A stretch of 64,000 nucleotides of DNA from Metarhizium brunneum. Lineage: Eukaryota > Ascomycota > Sordariomycetes > Hypocreales > Clavicipitaceae. Positions 32,409 to 43,201 of the stretch are shown in pieces (the first letter of the stretch is position 1; each line of letters opens with the position of its first letter). The notes below the pieces were generated by a model. The model worked only from the letters and a program-made list of their open reading frames with translations. It was not told the origin of the DNA and did not search any database. The DNA is taken from assembly GCF_013426205.1 (NCBI RefSeq), contig NC_089428.1, positions 1,674,001-1,738,000 of the forward strand. The letters are read 5' to 3'. The position numbers were made by a program, and so were the translations under genes.

Positions 32409-35400
32409 CGTACGTTCGACAGAACGTCGGGGGGCGACACCATGAAGAGGTGGTGATTGCTGATGGCTGTTTGGGGCGTGCTCGCCGCGACGTCAATGGC
32501 CGATTCTGATGATGCGCACAAAGCAACAAGTCAGCCTCGAACGGATAATGAGCCACGCTAGGAATAAGTCTGCAGCACGCGACAGGAGCCGGGAAGGGAT
32601 CGCCAGCGGCGGCAGGTAGACGGCGACGGCTGAGGTTGAGATGGGATTTGGTGGATGCTCTTGGAAAGCGGCTCAAATTGAGGGACGCCATGGAGTACTC
32701 ACCCACTTCAACCACTCAGATTCGAGTCGGCCAACTGAGGGTTAGGTCAGCAATGACGCCAGTGGGGGAGCCGCGTTTCCCCCGTTGGAATGAAGTTCTC
32801 CCTGGGAAAAATGACGAGCTGCTCCTGCTGCAAGAGTAGTCTCAGAAGCAGTAACAGGCGGACTGGTGGGAGGTCGTCTTCAATTTAGAGGTTGATGATC
32901 GGGCTGGCTGCAAGGTGGAAGTCACGATGTGGTGTAGTTACATGGCGGCGGTACATTTAGTCCTGCATCTCCAGAAGAGGACCATTCTTGAAGCCCATAA
33001 AAACTGGGTCTCATCCTTCAATCAGAGCCCCTTCTGTCATTCTGTGGTGTGGCGGTTGGTCATGCTAGTCGGCATTGGCAGTAAACATAGCCCGTGCACA
33101 TGCACGTGACCACATCGATGACGGATTCTTCTCGTCCTGCGCACCTTGATGAGGAGAGGGACCAGGTGTTGAGCAGAATCCAGAGGTTGCATAACCTACA
33201 TTTTTTCCCCTTTTTTCCTTACGGAGTTATTTTTTTCCACAATTCTCACATGTAGTACATGTGGTATTCTAACAAGCCACTTTGCTCATGGCCAGCATGC
33301 CTGACTGCTTTGAGGCAGCCCTGCTCCAATTGAGCCACTTGAGTGATTCCGAGCCCGAACAGGGAAACTTCCGAGTTGACGACACTCTAATTCTTTGTAT
33401 AGCCTCCTCGAAGCTATACAATGGAATTTTAACACATTTAACAGACCCATACCACTCTCCTAGTGATTCTATCCCCGTGACTCTCCAAGACTTGTTGCAA
33501 TGTCGTCGGATTGTGCACACCAAGGCTGTCGTCTTGGTTTGCAACATTGTGGTGCCCAGTCAGAGTTGATTCGGGTCAAGCGGGAGCTTCATCCTAGTAC
33601 GTATGAAAAAAGTAAAACGTCAAAGGTAAGATAAAGTCCACATGATTATTCAAAGAAAAGGATCTTCATTGCCGGCCTCCATCAACAGGGACCACCGCAG
33701 CCACCTGGGTACTTAGGTAGTCTGGAGGTTGGATCGTGAGAGGTCAATGAATACGAGGAGACTGCAGCAGGACCCTGTCAGCCCTGTTCCCCAGTCACCT
33801 AGTCCGGGCATGCAGGAAATAACTGCTAGTCGGCATAAATGCAGTTCATACCACTGATTAAACAATCAAGCCTCAACATGAGACGTTTCGCCCTTCCGAC
33901 CAGTCAGGGCGGTCGCCCATCCAGCGTCTGCTGCCTCTACCTAGCCAAACTCGATCTCAAGCGGCTGGGCTAACTAAGATACCAGATTGCAGGCTTTGCA
34001 GCAGGTTGACCTCCATTCAATGCAAGGGCTGGCTCCACGGAGCACAGCCTCCTCTCTGGTCTCGGATGCGAAGCCACCTCATCGTTATTTTGAGTACAAT
34101 TCACTGGTAGCCGAGTTCCGAAGCTTCCATCCTGGCAGGCCAATTCTCCATTTGATCTCTGGACGAGACTCCATTGAGTCCATTCAACTTGGTCTCGGGA
34201 TGAATAACCCCATCCCCCCATGCTTGCGGACTCAGGCGCTGCCGAGAACCAAGTTGCAACACTTGTACACATGTAAAACAGGACACCTATTGCCCTGACG
34301 GCTTGAACAGCCAACGATGGGACCATCAAGTCCGGACTGCGCTGCATATGTATGGACGCGGTGCAGGACAGGACAGGACCGGGGCATTTTCCTCATTGGA
34401 CCTGCCCGGCGGCATCGTTTAACCGGGAAACGTGGCGTGCCGTAGGTCTCTTCGCAGTCTCTGCGGGTTGTTGTTTGCCAAGAGACGCAGAATGAGCATG
34501 AGAAGGCAAGGCAAGGCAAGGCGGGACGCTAGATGCATTGAAAAGTGTGCGCCTCGCGACAATAGTAATCGCAGGTATTGCAATGTTGCCTGCTTGGCCC
34601 AGTGCTCCTTGTTGGGGAAGCTGTCTGGTCTACTCCGTACTCCGTGGAGAGGCGAAACTGCTAGCTGCCCACATGTCAATTGCCCCCCCAATGCCTCAGC
34701 AACCAATCAGTTCGGCAGCAGCACCAAACCAGGTCCAGGGGCCAAGACGAAAACTCCAACAGACCAGTTGGGCGAAGGCTTGGGATCTTCTTGGCTGGCC
34801 TGAGCTGGGGCTGCATAACGTTAGTCTATCCAGACTGATGGGTAAGTCTGTCGGCTTGGTGTCTACAACATGGGTTGATCAATTGATGTGTCCGTAGGCA
34901 CTTCCGCCCGCAAACAACCGGACCCTTGCCATCTTGCAGGCGCTCAAGTCCTACCATGCACAAGTCCCGGGACCTGTGACGGCACGTAGACACGGCCAAG
35001 TCCAAGGAATAGTACATACTACGGAGTACATGGAAGCAGTAAGGGGTCTCGCGCCCGTCATCAAATGGCTGATGACGAGTTTCCCGCCCGGAGTTGCCGT
35101 TATGTAAGCCGGCGCCGACCTGAGCAGTCAACATTTGAACGCCCCATCTGCCCCCAACTCTCGCTCGAATGCTGGTTCAACCGGCGCTGGTGTCTCCTTC
35201 GTCCACACCCCCCGACTCCAGAAACTAGTTCGACTTTGGAAGCCAACTCGAGTCTGGTCTGCTCGGCCAAGGTTCTCTTGTTGCTGTTTCTGCTGCTTCC
35301 CTTCTTCACCAAACCCCATCCTTGCCTTGCGACCTCATCATCACCGTGTGTCCGTTCGAGTCCCCCGCTTCGTTCTTGCACGAAACTTCCACCGCGTCTA

Positions 35401-35808
35401 CGCTCTACGATCTCTTGTCCGATCTGACCCTGTTACCGCCCGACGTTCGAACCCGAAATCTGCCAATTGTTGGTGGCAGCCTTCTTATCCCTCGTATTCG
35501 GTCGAACGTCTCACACCCAGCTTAGCCCTCGTCCCACTGCGGCCTCCAAACTCGTCTCGCGGCCCGCCGTCCTGCTTTGGTTGTTTGCTCTTAATAAACA
35601 CTGCGCAGGAGCATAAAGCGTCCCTTGTCGTCGTTGCTTGCACCCAACTCCTCCCGAATTTCCTTCCAACTCCAACGGCTGTGCCACCCGGGTCTAGTTG
35701 GAATTCGTGGACTGAACGGCCGTGGACTTCTGAACAACGACAACAGAGTCCAACACCTCGGCGCCGAATTCATCCCCTATTCAAGTTTCTTGATCCCTAG
35801 CTTTCAAG
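32409..35808. other. Long divergent intergenic region, NST1 / rho2
   Basis: NST1 promoter at the left. At the right, about 35100-35800 is a C/T-rich stretch that is probably the rho2 leader and makes a 221-codon spurious frame. Short GGCAA (about 34504-34520) and GGACA (about 34366) tandem units occur. One weak ORF at 33288 is listed separately. Nothing else supported. Confidence 0.5.
33288..33569 (+). CDS. Unrecognised 93-codon ORF (weak)
   Basis: Starts at ATG (MASMPDCFEAALLQLSHL) and ends VVLVCNIVVPSQS. Composition is protein-like, with a Leu-rich helix, DDTLILCIASSKLY and LLQCRRIVHTKAVVLVC. It could be the end of a lost regulator gene. It has no clear promoter, domain or splice partner. 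Listed because the frame looks better than its antisense and neighbours. Confidence 0.25.
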   Translation: MASMPDCFEAALLQLSHLSDSEPEQGNFRVDDTLILCIASSKLYNGILTHLTDPYHSPSDSIPVTLQDLLQCRRIVHTKAVVLVCNIVVPSQS

Positions 35809-36749
35809 ATGGCTAGTTCAAATTCTCAAAACGTTATCCGCAGGTACGAGCATGCAGCCAATTGAGCTTAATTCCATTGGCAGATTACCGTTTCACAACG
35901 CTTGATTACCAATGCGTCTTCCTTTGCCTCTTTTTTCGGCCCGCAGAATACAGCCATGAATTGTTGCTAATTTGAATTTTCTACTATTGCAGAAAACTAG
36001 TCATTATTGGTGACGGTGCCTGTGGTAAAACCAGTTTGCTCAGTGTATTCACTCTGGGATATTTTCCTACGGTTTGTGCTATCCCAGTTTATAAGTTTTA
36101 TATATAAGCTATTTAGCTAACCTCTCTCTTTTTTTTAGCGATATGTAAGATATATGTCAGACCCAATAGAAGCTAGAAATGATCCTAATGCCAACGCATC
36201 TAGATCCCGACAGTGTTTGAAAACTACGTAACCGATTGCAGAGTCGATGGAAAATCCGTGCAATTGGCGTTATGGGACACTGCAGGTCAGGAAGACTACG
36301 AGAGGCTACGGCCGTTGGCTTACTCAAAAGCTCATGTCATCTTAATCGGGTTCTCAGTTGACACACCTGATTCTTTGGAGAACGTAAAGAACAAGGTACG
36401 TGCTGCCCAGCTTGCTATCAGACGTATCTTGACGCTGACTCGACTTTGCATCGGACAGTGGATTGAGGAAGCGACACGACTATGCGCTGGCGTCCCCATC
36501 ATTCTAGTAGGGTTAAAAAAGGATCTTCGAGAAGATCCAGTCGCAGTTGAGGAAATGCGCAAAAAATCTCAGCGATTCCTCACAACCCACGATGGAGAGA
36601 TGGCTGCTCGGGAAGTTGGGGCGAAGCGTTACCTGGAGTGTTCGAGTTTGAGCGGCGAGGGAGTCGACGACGTCTTTGAAGCCGCAACGCGAGCCGCCCT
36701 CCTAACATTTGAAAAGGGCGAAGGAGGCGGTTGCTGCGTCATTCTGTGA
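35809..36749 (+). CDS. rho2: Rho-family small GTPase Rho2
   Basis: Five exons (35809-35843, 35993-36071, 36139-36144, 36204-36395, 36459-36749) join to 200 residues. The GTPase motifs are complete: P-loop GDGACGKTS, effector region YIPTVFENYV, switch II DTAGQEDYERLRPL, VGLKKDL at the guanine-specificity site (variant of TKxD) and ECSSLSGEGVDDVFEAA. The C-terminus CCVIL gives a CaaX box predicting geranylgeranylation. VGLKKDLRED and SSLSGEGVDD separate Rho2 from Rho1, Rho3 and Cdc42. Rho2 acts at the plasma membrane in cell-wall integrity, upstream of protein kinase C and alpha-glucan synthesis in other fungi. Exon 3 is only six bases (CGATAT, Arg-Tyr) between FPT and IPT; both introns are phase 0. 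Confidence 0.9.
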
Positions 36750-37517
36750 GCACGGGCTCACCAGCAATCTAAATACGTTGGTGATTATATGAGGGCCAAC
36801 GAAGTGTCCCTGAGGCTTCCCTCCTCATCGCCGTCAAATTGGGACCGTCTGCCACATCTCGTTTCGTTTTGACCAGCATCTCGGTAAAGCATAGCATCCT
36901 CTCCTTAAATGGCGACGCGTGCGTCTCCCTTCCTTTCGACTGCTAATTCTCGTCTCCTGCTTGTTCTTTATTTAATTGGGCCGTGATATTTGGCAAGCGA
37001 ACTTGTTCTCTCTCTCAGTTGAGTCTATCTGAACTTTTACAGCGAGGCACACACGGATCTGCTTTTCGCAGTACAAAAAGCAGCGTCTCTGTATTAATAT
37101 GGCGCGGAAAGGGTATAGATCACATCAGCTGGCCTGTGCGTAGCGCATAGTCGGTCCGTCTCGCAGCGTGTTGACTTGTTTTTTTGCGATTTGTTTTGGG
37201 ATAAAGAAATATTCCACCAGGGATGATTCGGGTGCATATTTCCTAAAAGTAGGTGCGGGTTGGACCAGCAGATTAGGTGTCAGACAATTGGCATTTAATA
37301 ACAACAATGATTCTATACTCGACGTGGCAGTGGCCAACTTTTCCCATTGTGTGCCATGACGATGAAAGTGCTCCATTTTGAAAAGTAATATTTGGCCATT
37401 GAATGTTGGCTTATGCTATTCTATTATTGCTTCAGAAGCTAGTCTACAACTGTTACGTATCCACATAACGGTGTGTGAACAGTACTTTTATACAAGCCCA
37501 TGCCTTGAAATAAAGGG
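36750..37517. other. Convergent 3' spacer
   Basis: 3' regions of rho2 and mL40. No gene; 37125-37376 minus frame has no domain. Confidence 0.55.
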
Positions 37518-38051
37518 CTACCTTTTCCAGTCGTGATTCCAAGGCTCCTTTGCGGGACTATCCGTCTGGAACCGCGCATACTCAATGGGGACAGCATCCG
37601 TGCCCCAGACGCCCTTCTTCTCCATGGCCACTCTGTACAGATACCCTTCGCCCCTGCCATCGGGCCCGACCGTCTTCCTCAGCTCCTCGCAGGCATTGTA
37701 CATGCCGGCGTGCATGCGCTGTCTCTCCTTGCCCATGCTCTCATGCTGCTGGCGCCGAAACAGCTGCCACGCGCGGTGGATCGTCCAGTGGCGCAGGTAT
37801 CGCTGCCGGGCCATCCTCAGCGGCGGCGGGGCCGGCGAGAACATGTTCTGCCTGAGGGTCTTGATGCGCTGGAAGTTTTCCGACTTGGGGGCCTGGCGGC
37901 TCTTGCGGACGGGCTTTGTCCCCGGGCCGGGTTTGGACGGCGCTTGGCGAGCCATGGTGGGTGTGGTGGTTGAGAGGAGGCGCGCGGCCGAGGGGATTGC
38001 TGATTTGGGCGGCTTGCCAAGGAGGCTGCCGAGGGAGAATAATGACGCCAT
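37518..38051 (-). CDS. mrpl28: Mitochondrial large ribosomal subunit protein mL40
   Basis: One exon, 177 residues. The N-terminus is basic, Ser/Ala-rich and free of acidic residues (MASLFSLGSLLGKPPKSAIPSAARLLSTTTPTMAR), a typical mitochondrial presequence. The mature part is rich in Arg and helical: SENFQRIKTLRQNMFSPAPPPLRMARQRYLRHWTIHRAW, then HAGMYNACEELR and the end VPIEYARFQTDSPAKEPWNHDW. This matches what I recall of fungal mL40 (yeast Mrpl28). Another Arg-rich mitoribosomal protein is the main alternative. It lies 33 bp downstream of the AT-hook gene on the same strand, so its promoter must sit inside or overlap that gene's 3' end. Confidence 0.75.
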   Translation of the reverse strand: MASLFSLGSLLGKPPKSAIPSAARLLSTTTPTMARQAPSKPGPGTKPVRKSRQAPKSENFQRIKTLRQNMFSPAPPPLRMARQRYLRHWTIHRAWQLFRRQQHESMGKERQRMHAGMYNACEELRKTVGPDGRGEGYLYRVAMEKKGVWGTDAVPIEYARFQTDSPAKEPWNHDWKR

Positions 38052-38084
38052 GAGTGGTGTTGTGCGGTGGGCGGATGCTATCTT

Positions 38085-39974
38085 TTATGTTCTCGGTGGG
38101 TTGCGTGGGCGGCCGCGACGTCGTTTGGGTGGAGGATTGTCGTCGGATTCGTGTTTATCCCCCTGAGATGCCGACTCTGGAGACTGTTGTTGCAACTCCG
38201 TTGCGTTTCGCTTCCTTCCCCTTGTCTCTGGAGGAGTGTATGCCGTTTCTGGTTCTGTTTTTACTACGATTGTGGAGGTGTCGTTGTGGCTATCTTGTCC
38301 TGGAGCCAGATCTGTCTGACCCGAACCGAGTGCCTGAGGTTGGAGCGGCACTAGCTGATGAGCAACCGTCGCGATGCTGTCAGTTGAGATTGGTGTGCAG
38401 AATTGGTCGCGGAGCTCAAATAGAATTCCGGAAGCGGTACGGTCAGTCCACTGCCAATCTTGACAGCAAAGATTGACTGCTGTGTCCAGCGCTTCCTGGA
38501 CTCGTGGGCGATTGAAGCGATTGTTCGGGTGGACAGGGTCGAGACAGAATTTCGGCTGCGCGTAGAATGCATGTATCTCCTAAAAAAATGTTAGCGGGCC
38601 AAGGAAGGACGTGATGGTCGGATTAAGATAATCCCGATGCTCTCAGGGTGTGTGGATTAATTGTGACCTCACCTCTATTTCTTGGCCTTTCTTGTCATAA
38701 AGCACGCAGTGCTTAATATTTCTCGATTCGTGCAGTTCCCTCAATGCCTCTTTGCCCAGGATATCTTGATAGATGGCGTGCAGTTCTTCAAGGGCCCTTT
38801 CTGTCGCCGACTCTACCGTCTCGATAAGTGGTGCCATTGCCACTCTGGTAAGTCCACGGCTCAGTCTTCCATCCAGTTGCTCGACCAGGAAGGCGAACTC
38901 GCAGATCCGGGGATGATGGCCCAAAATCGACCGGGCCCAGCAAAGGTACGGATGATTGAGCGAAACCCTCATCCGCCAAGCATCGCGCACATGGGCTAGT
39001 ATCCGAATGTTGATTTCAGAGAATGTCGGGACGTGCTGGTACTGGGCACCCCATAGGGGCCCATCACCCTCCGGCTCAAAGGAAATGAATGCGGCGAGTA
39101 CCTGCAGGACATCTTTGCAGACGAGTTCAAATCTTGTCGAGTATTCTCTCCAGGTCCGTGGCACTAAGCCCCGGAACTTGAAGCTGGCAGTCTCTGCACC
39201 GCCCTGGTCAAGGCCAAATGCACCGTGCAAGCCAGGATGCTTCCATACCGGACCATTCGGATCCCATGCCTCGTCTCCCTGGCAGTATTCGTCGCCACTT
39301 GTAATTCCGGGGCCGCCATACTCAAAGACATAGTCACCGCCGCTGTGGCCCAGGTAGTACCTCGAGTGTGAAAGTCCAGTAACAACTCGAACCTCCACAG
39401 AGTCTACATCAAAAAAGCCCCCGATTCGGACGTTCTTAAAGCTGCAAAGCCATCCGGGATTCTTGGAAATGTCTTCCAGCCACTCCTCCTGTTCCGTTTT
39501 CATCTGGGCCAGTCGTGTCTCGTGCGTCTGCACCCTCTCAGCAGCGTTGGCAATGGCCTGCAGCTCGTCGAGGTGCGGTCTAAGACTAGCTCGTACTCGA
39601 CGAGTCCGCTGCATCATCTCCCACTTCTCTCTTTGCAGCGAAACCTCCGATCCTTCCTTCCCCAGTCGGGCATCTTCGCTCTCCAACATCTCCAAGACAG
39701 TCCGGTACCTGTCCTGCTCTGTCTCATGACCCTCTCCCCCAAGAGCCGACACTTGCACCTTCTCCAGGTATCTCTTCCACCTAGCACTGCAGAGACATAT
39801 TTGCTCAGGTGTCCATGCTTCAGGCTCGTCAACTTGTTCCTCGGGCACGAAGGAACGAGAATTTGGCTCTGCTGGGCCTGGCAAAAGCTCTTCTTCCTCG
39901 ACTATTGGATCGGTTGTCCTCAATCTGGTAGGAGGCAACAATATCCGCCGCACGGCGGTTCCATTTCTCAACAT
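38085..39974 (-). CDS. Unrecognised protein with C-terminal AT-hook-like tail
   Basis: Exons 39974-38673 and 38579-38085 (GTGAGG donor, TTTAG acceptor, phase 0) give 598 residues. The N-terminal quarter is acidic (VEEEELLPGP), then a predicted helical segment runs to about residue 165 (LRPHLDELQAIANAAERV). The middle looks globular (CSFKNVRIGGFFDVDSVEVRV, LGHSGGDYVFEYGGPGI, KHPGLHGAFGLDQGG). Exon 2 adds FNRPRVQEALDTAVNLCCQDW and a basic end KRRRGRPRNPP, an AT-hook core (RGRP) that may bind AT-rich DNA and serve as nuclear signal. I do not recognise the family. A chromatin or transcription role is inference from the tail only. Confidence 0.72.
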
Positions 39975-42186
39975 AAATTTATAGAAGAAATTTGGTTATT
40001 GGATATGAACGAATATTTGAAAGTCGGCGTAAATTTGCTCAGGACATTGAGTCTCATAAATCAGCACCCCAAGCATTTACTCAAGTAGGCCTTTAGTCAC
40101 CCAGGTACCCAGGTACACAGGCATGTTTTTAACTTCCCGAGTACATCTACGGGCCGATTGCCGACAGGACCGAACAGACGTAGTTCAAACCTACACTCTT
40201 ATGGTGTAGGCGTTAATGGATAAGAATGTACTCGCTAATTTAGTCAGTGAGTGTACAGACCGGGCCATAGTTGCTGACCGAAGCCCACACCTGGAAATAT
40301 GTCCCAGTCAAAGTTGCCTTGTTTGTAGATGTGTTTACTTAATCCAGAAGAAAATGAGAAGATACATTGCTTCAAGCAGGTCACTATGAGGAAAAGTGCT
40401 GCAATATGCAGAGTCGGATTGGGTCTTGCCATGCACCGTGTCGAGAGATGGTATAAGGTTGGGCCGCATTTGCCTATTTCAAGCCACGGGCGATTGACTT
40501 TTGTTCAATTGTTGACAGTTCTCCCTACGCCGCCAACACTATAAGTACAAGACAAGGAGTCTTGCCCCCTTCACTGGATCAAGACCATGCCTTTACGGAG
40601 TACAGGATAAGGATCACGCCCGCTGGGACAAGTATGCAGAGCACAGTGCTTTTGAGAATCTCATTTATCCTCGACATGCACATCGCGTACTAACTAGTGA
40701 CGCCACAAAATCCCGGCACACGCTTTGACACAAACTCTAGGAATATTGGTTTGCCACTGAAGTAGTTGCATTCTGTGCTCGAATGTATCCGCCGCTGTAG
40801 TCGTCATTGAATCACACTTGGTCTACAAAACAAGCGGGAACTATGACAAGAAATTTCACGTTTTTACTTTATGGTATTAGTTATATGCTGAAGATTAACC
40901 TTGTATTTGAGATTATATTGGCTGATGGAGACAGGTCGGCAGTTCTGGCATCAGGTTTCTTAGTCCTTCAGCCAGTGGATTACACAAGACGCCAGCCGAC
41001 TTTCTGGATGAAGTTGAAGATGTAAGAAGAGCATTATTGGAAAGAATGTTTGCATTTCCATGAAAGAAACTTATAGTTGCGAGGCGGCAATGACATGCAT
41101 TGCTCCCAGCAAAGAAGTCTCAGGCCCTTGGCCACAAAACACAACATTTTACATTCTCCGCGCAGGTTTCTCAACCGGACGGCTACAGAGAAACATTTAT
41201 TTTCAGAATATAAATGATTAAATTTCAATCGACTGTCTGCCTTTCCTTGAGCCTGTTTGTTTGTTGGAAAATATGGCAGCACTCTCTTGGACCGTGGCCA
41301 ACGAAAGTTGCCTGGACACTAGATGCGATGGGAAGCCATCTTATCCACCGCCAAACAATGGAGTCCTGGGGCTACTAGGACCAGTCACTTTATGATACCA
41401 CGACCCTGTTATAACGGGAAACAAGATAGCGCCCTGAAGGTATGCCCGGTCGAAATGGAATGAAGGCACCGCCTTCCAGCTTTACAATCATGCCCAAGAC
41501 AGATGTTGGTGGATGGTTCGCAAGCACTCTCCGACTGACGCCATGACATTTGATCAGTGATCAATCGCCAGTGATGCCCGTGCCGCGCAACAAGCCTCAT
41601 TGCTTTCCCAGGTTGGGCCAGCATAATGACTTCTCGGGGAGCATTGACGAAAGGCTTCCTTTGTCTCAGCTTTGGACCAAACCACCTCACCTCCTCAAAA
41701 ACGAATCTGCCCACAACATCAGCGTAAGCCTTCACCCGCTAGCTTAGAAAGTCCATCATGGCACTCCCAGAGGCAAGACTTGCTTAAGTCGCTTGTACGC
41801 CGTATTATATTCCATCAATTCCTCCCCCGGCTTCATCTGGCCCTTGACGCGAGCACCTTGGGGACAGAGCAGATCCTCCCTTACTAGGTCACAACCCAGC
41901 TACATTGTTCCCCTCGAGTCTACAAATCAGCCGGGGTCCGACGATTTAGCCGCCGAAGCTGCTACTTGGTGGAAACATGACGATTTGTTCATTTCTGTAT
42001 TTTTGCGTTCCATATACATACTCGTCAAAAGCACGAGCGTTCCGAGCTGAGATTATGAATGTAAAGCTCTACTGGAGTCATGGGGCACTGACAAGTAGCT
42101 GTTTTTACAGCTCAGGGTAATTCGGATTCCAGAACTCTTTGGTTCCCAGATCGGCATTTCTCTTCCCACAACGGGCTCTGCCCAGC
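39975..42186. other. Intergenic, no gene found
   Basis: Frames of 60-108 codons on both strands overlap without domains. Composition is even. Nothing repetitive noticed. Confidence 0.5.
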
Positions 42187-42394
42187 ATGGCGACTTTTAA
42201 CGATTCAAACGGCGCCTTCATGTTTCCTGTGGTACCCAGCCGAAAAGACCCCAGAAAGTACGTTTCAATCGGAACTATAATCATGCGGCCAAGACTTTAA
42301 TTCTCACTCCAGGTTTACTGTTCAAGGGACGGCTAGTATTCCCGTACCAGGCCGACTGTTCTACAAAAGCCCATCAGCTGAGCGGCCGCTCTAA
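42187..42394 (+). CDS. Possible 50-aa protein, two exons
   Basis: ATG at 42187 opens MATFNDSNGAFMFPVVPSRKDPRK. A GTACGT donor ends exon 1 at 42257 and a TCCAG acceptor starts exon 2 at 42313; phases match. The product ends FYKSPSAERPL. The two halves join into one smooth hydrophilic sequence without cysteines or signal peptide. No family is recognised. The case rests on strong splice sites and an ATG with a good context (AGCATGG), so confidence is modest. Confidence 0.35.
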
Positions 42395-43201
42395 GGAACG
42401 AGGGTTGTCTCAAGGATACTATTGACATGGCCGAAGTCCCAATGTCTGTCGGAAACAGGGCTCTTCAAGAACAAGATATACAGCTTTTGCAAGTGTCGTT
42501 GGTTCAAGCATCCGAGCATAGTCTTTTTTGTCTGCGTCGTACGTTAGACGCCGTTCTCTCGCCGAGGGATATCGCAGCGGTTGTCGCCATTGTGTTAAGA
42601 TGCAAGGCGAATCACGCCTTCCTCGTCAATAGCCCAATGAATTCATTGATATTGGTCTTCATCTCACTCCAAGTACAGGGTAGCAGGCGGATCGAGATGG
42701 ACAGAAGTAGGGGACTTTCATGCGGTGGTGATTTCAGGTCATTTGCCGTCTCCTACGTGCCTCTATGAAAGTTAGGCGGCGGATAGAATTTATGAATCCA
42801 CAGAAAAGCGACATCCATTTGCAAACTGAAGGGAATCATGGCCGATATCACGATGAGATGATGACTGCTACTGGTGACTACCCTGTGTAAAGACGGTCAG
42901 AGATGGGTGGATAAGTGTGGACTGAGCCCCTCGACACTTGACATGGATTCTGTTCCCCCACAACTGACAGAGCAGACCGGAAAACTGGCGCTAACGATTT
43001 CTGGATTGACCAGTTAAGTCTGTCGAGTCTTGACGTGAGAGCCCAGACATCGAGTCTGCCTTGGTTGTCAGCCTCTATAATGGCTGCCTTGCCAGTGAAG
43101 CATTATATACCGACGACGTGGTACGTGACTGTACATAATCGAGTCAAGCCTCTCCGTTGGCAATCCCTTTAGAGGGCAATCACACCACAGCGCACAGCAG
43201 C
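42395..43201. other. Intergenic, ADP-ribosylglycohydrolase promoter
   Basis: A 113-codon plus-strand frame at 42427-42768 starts at ATG but its composition gives no domain. Otherwise nothing seen. Confidence 0.45.

Noticed and set aside
35135..35800. 221-codon plus-strand ORF before rho2
   Set aside because: Starts without ATG in a pyrimidine-rich leader; Ser/Pro/Arg/Cys-rich sequence without any domain.
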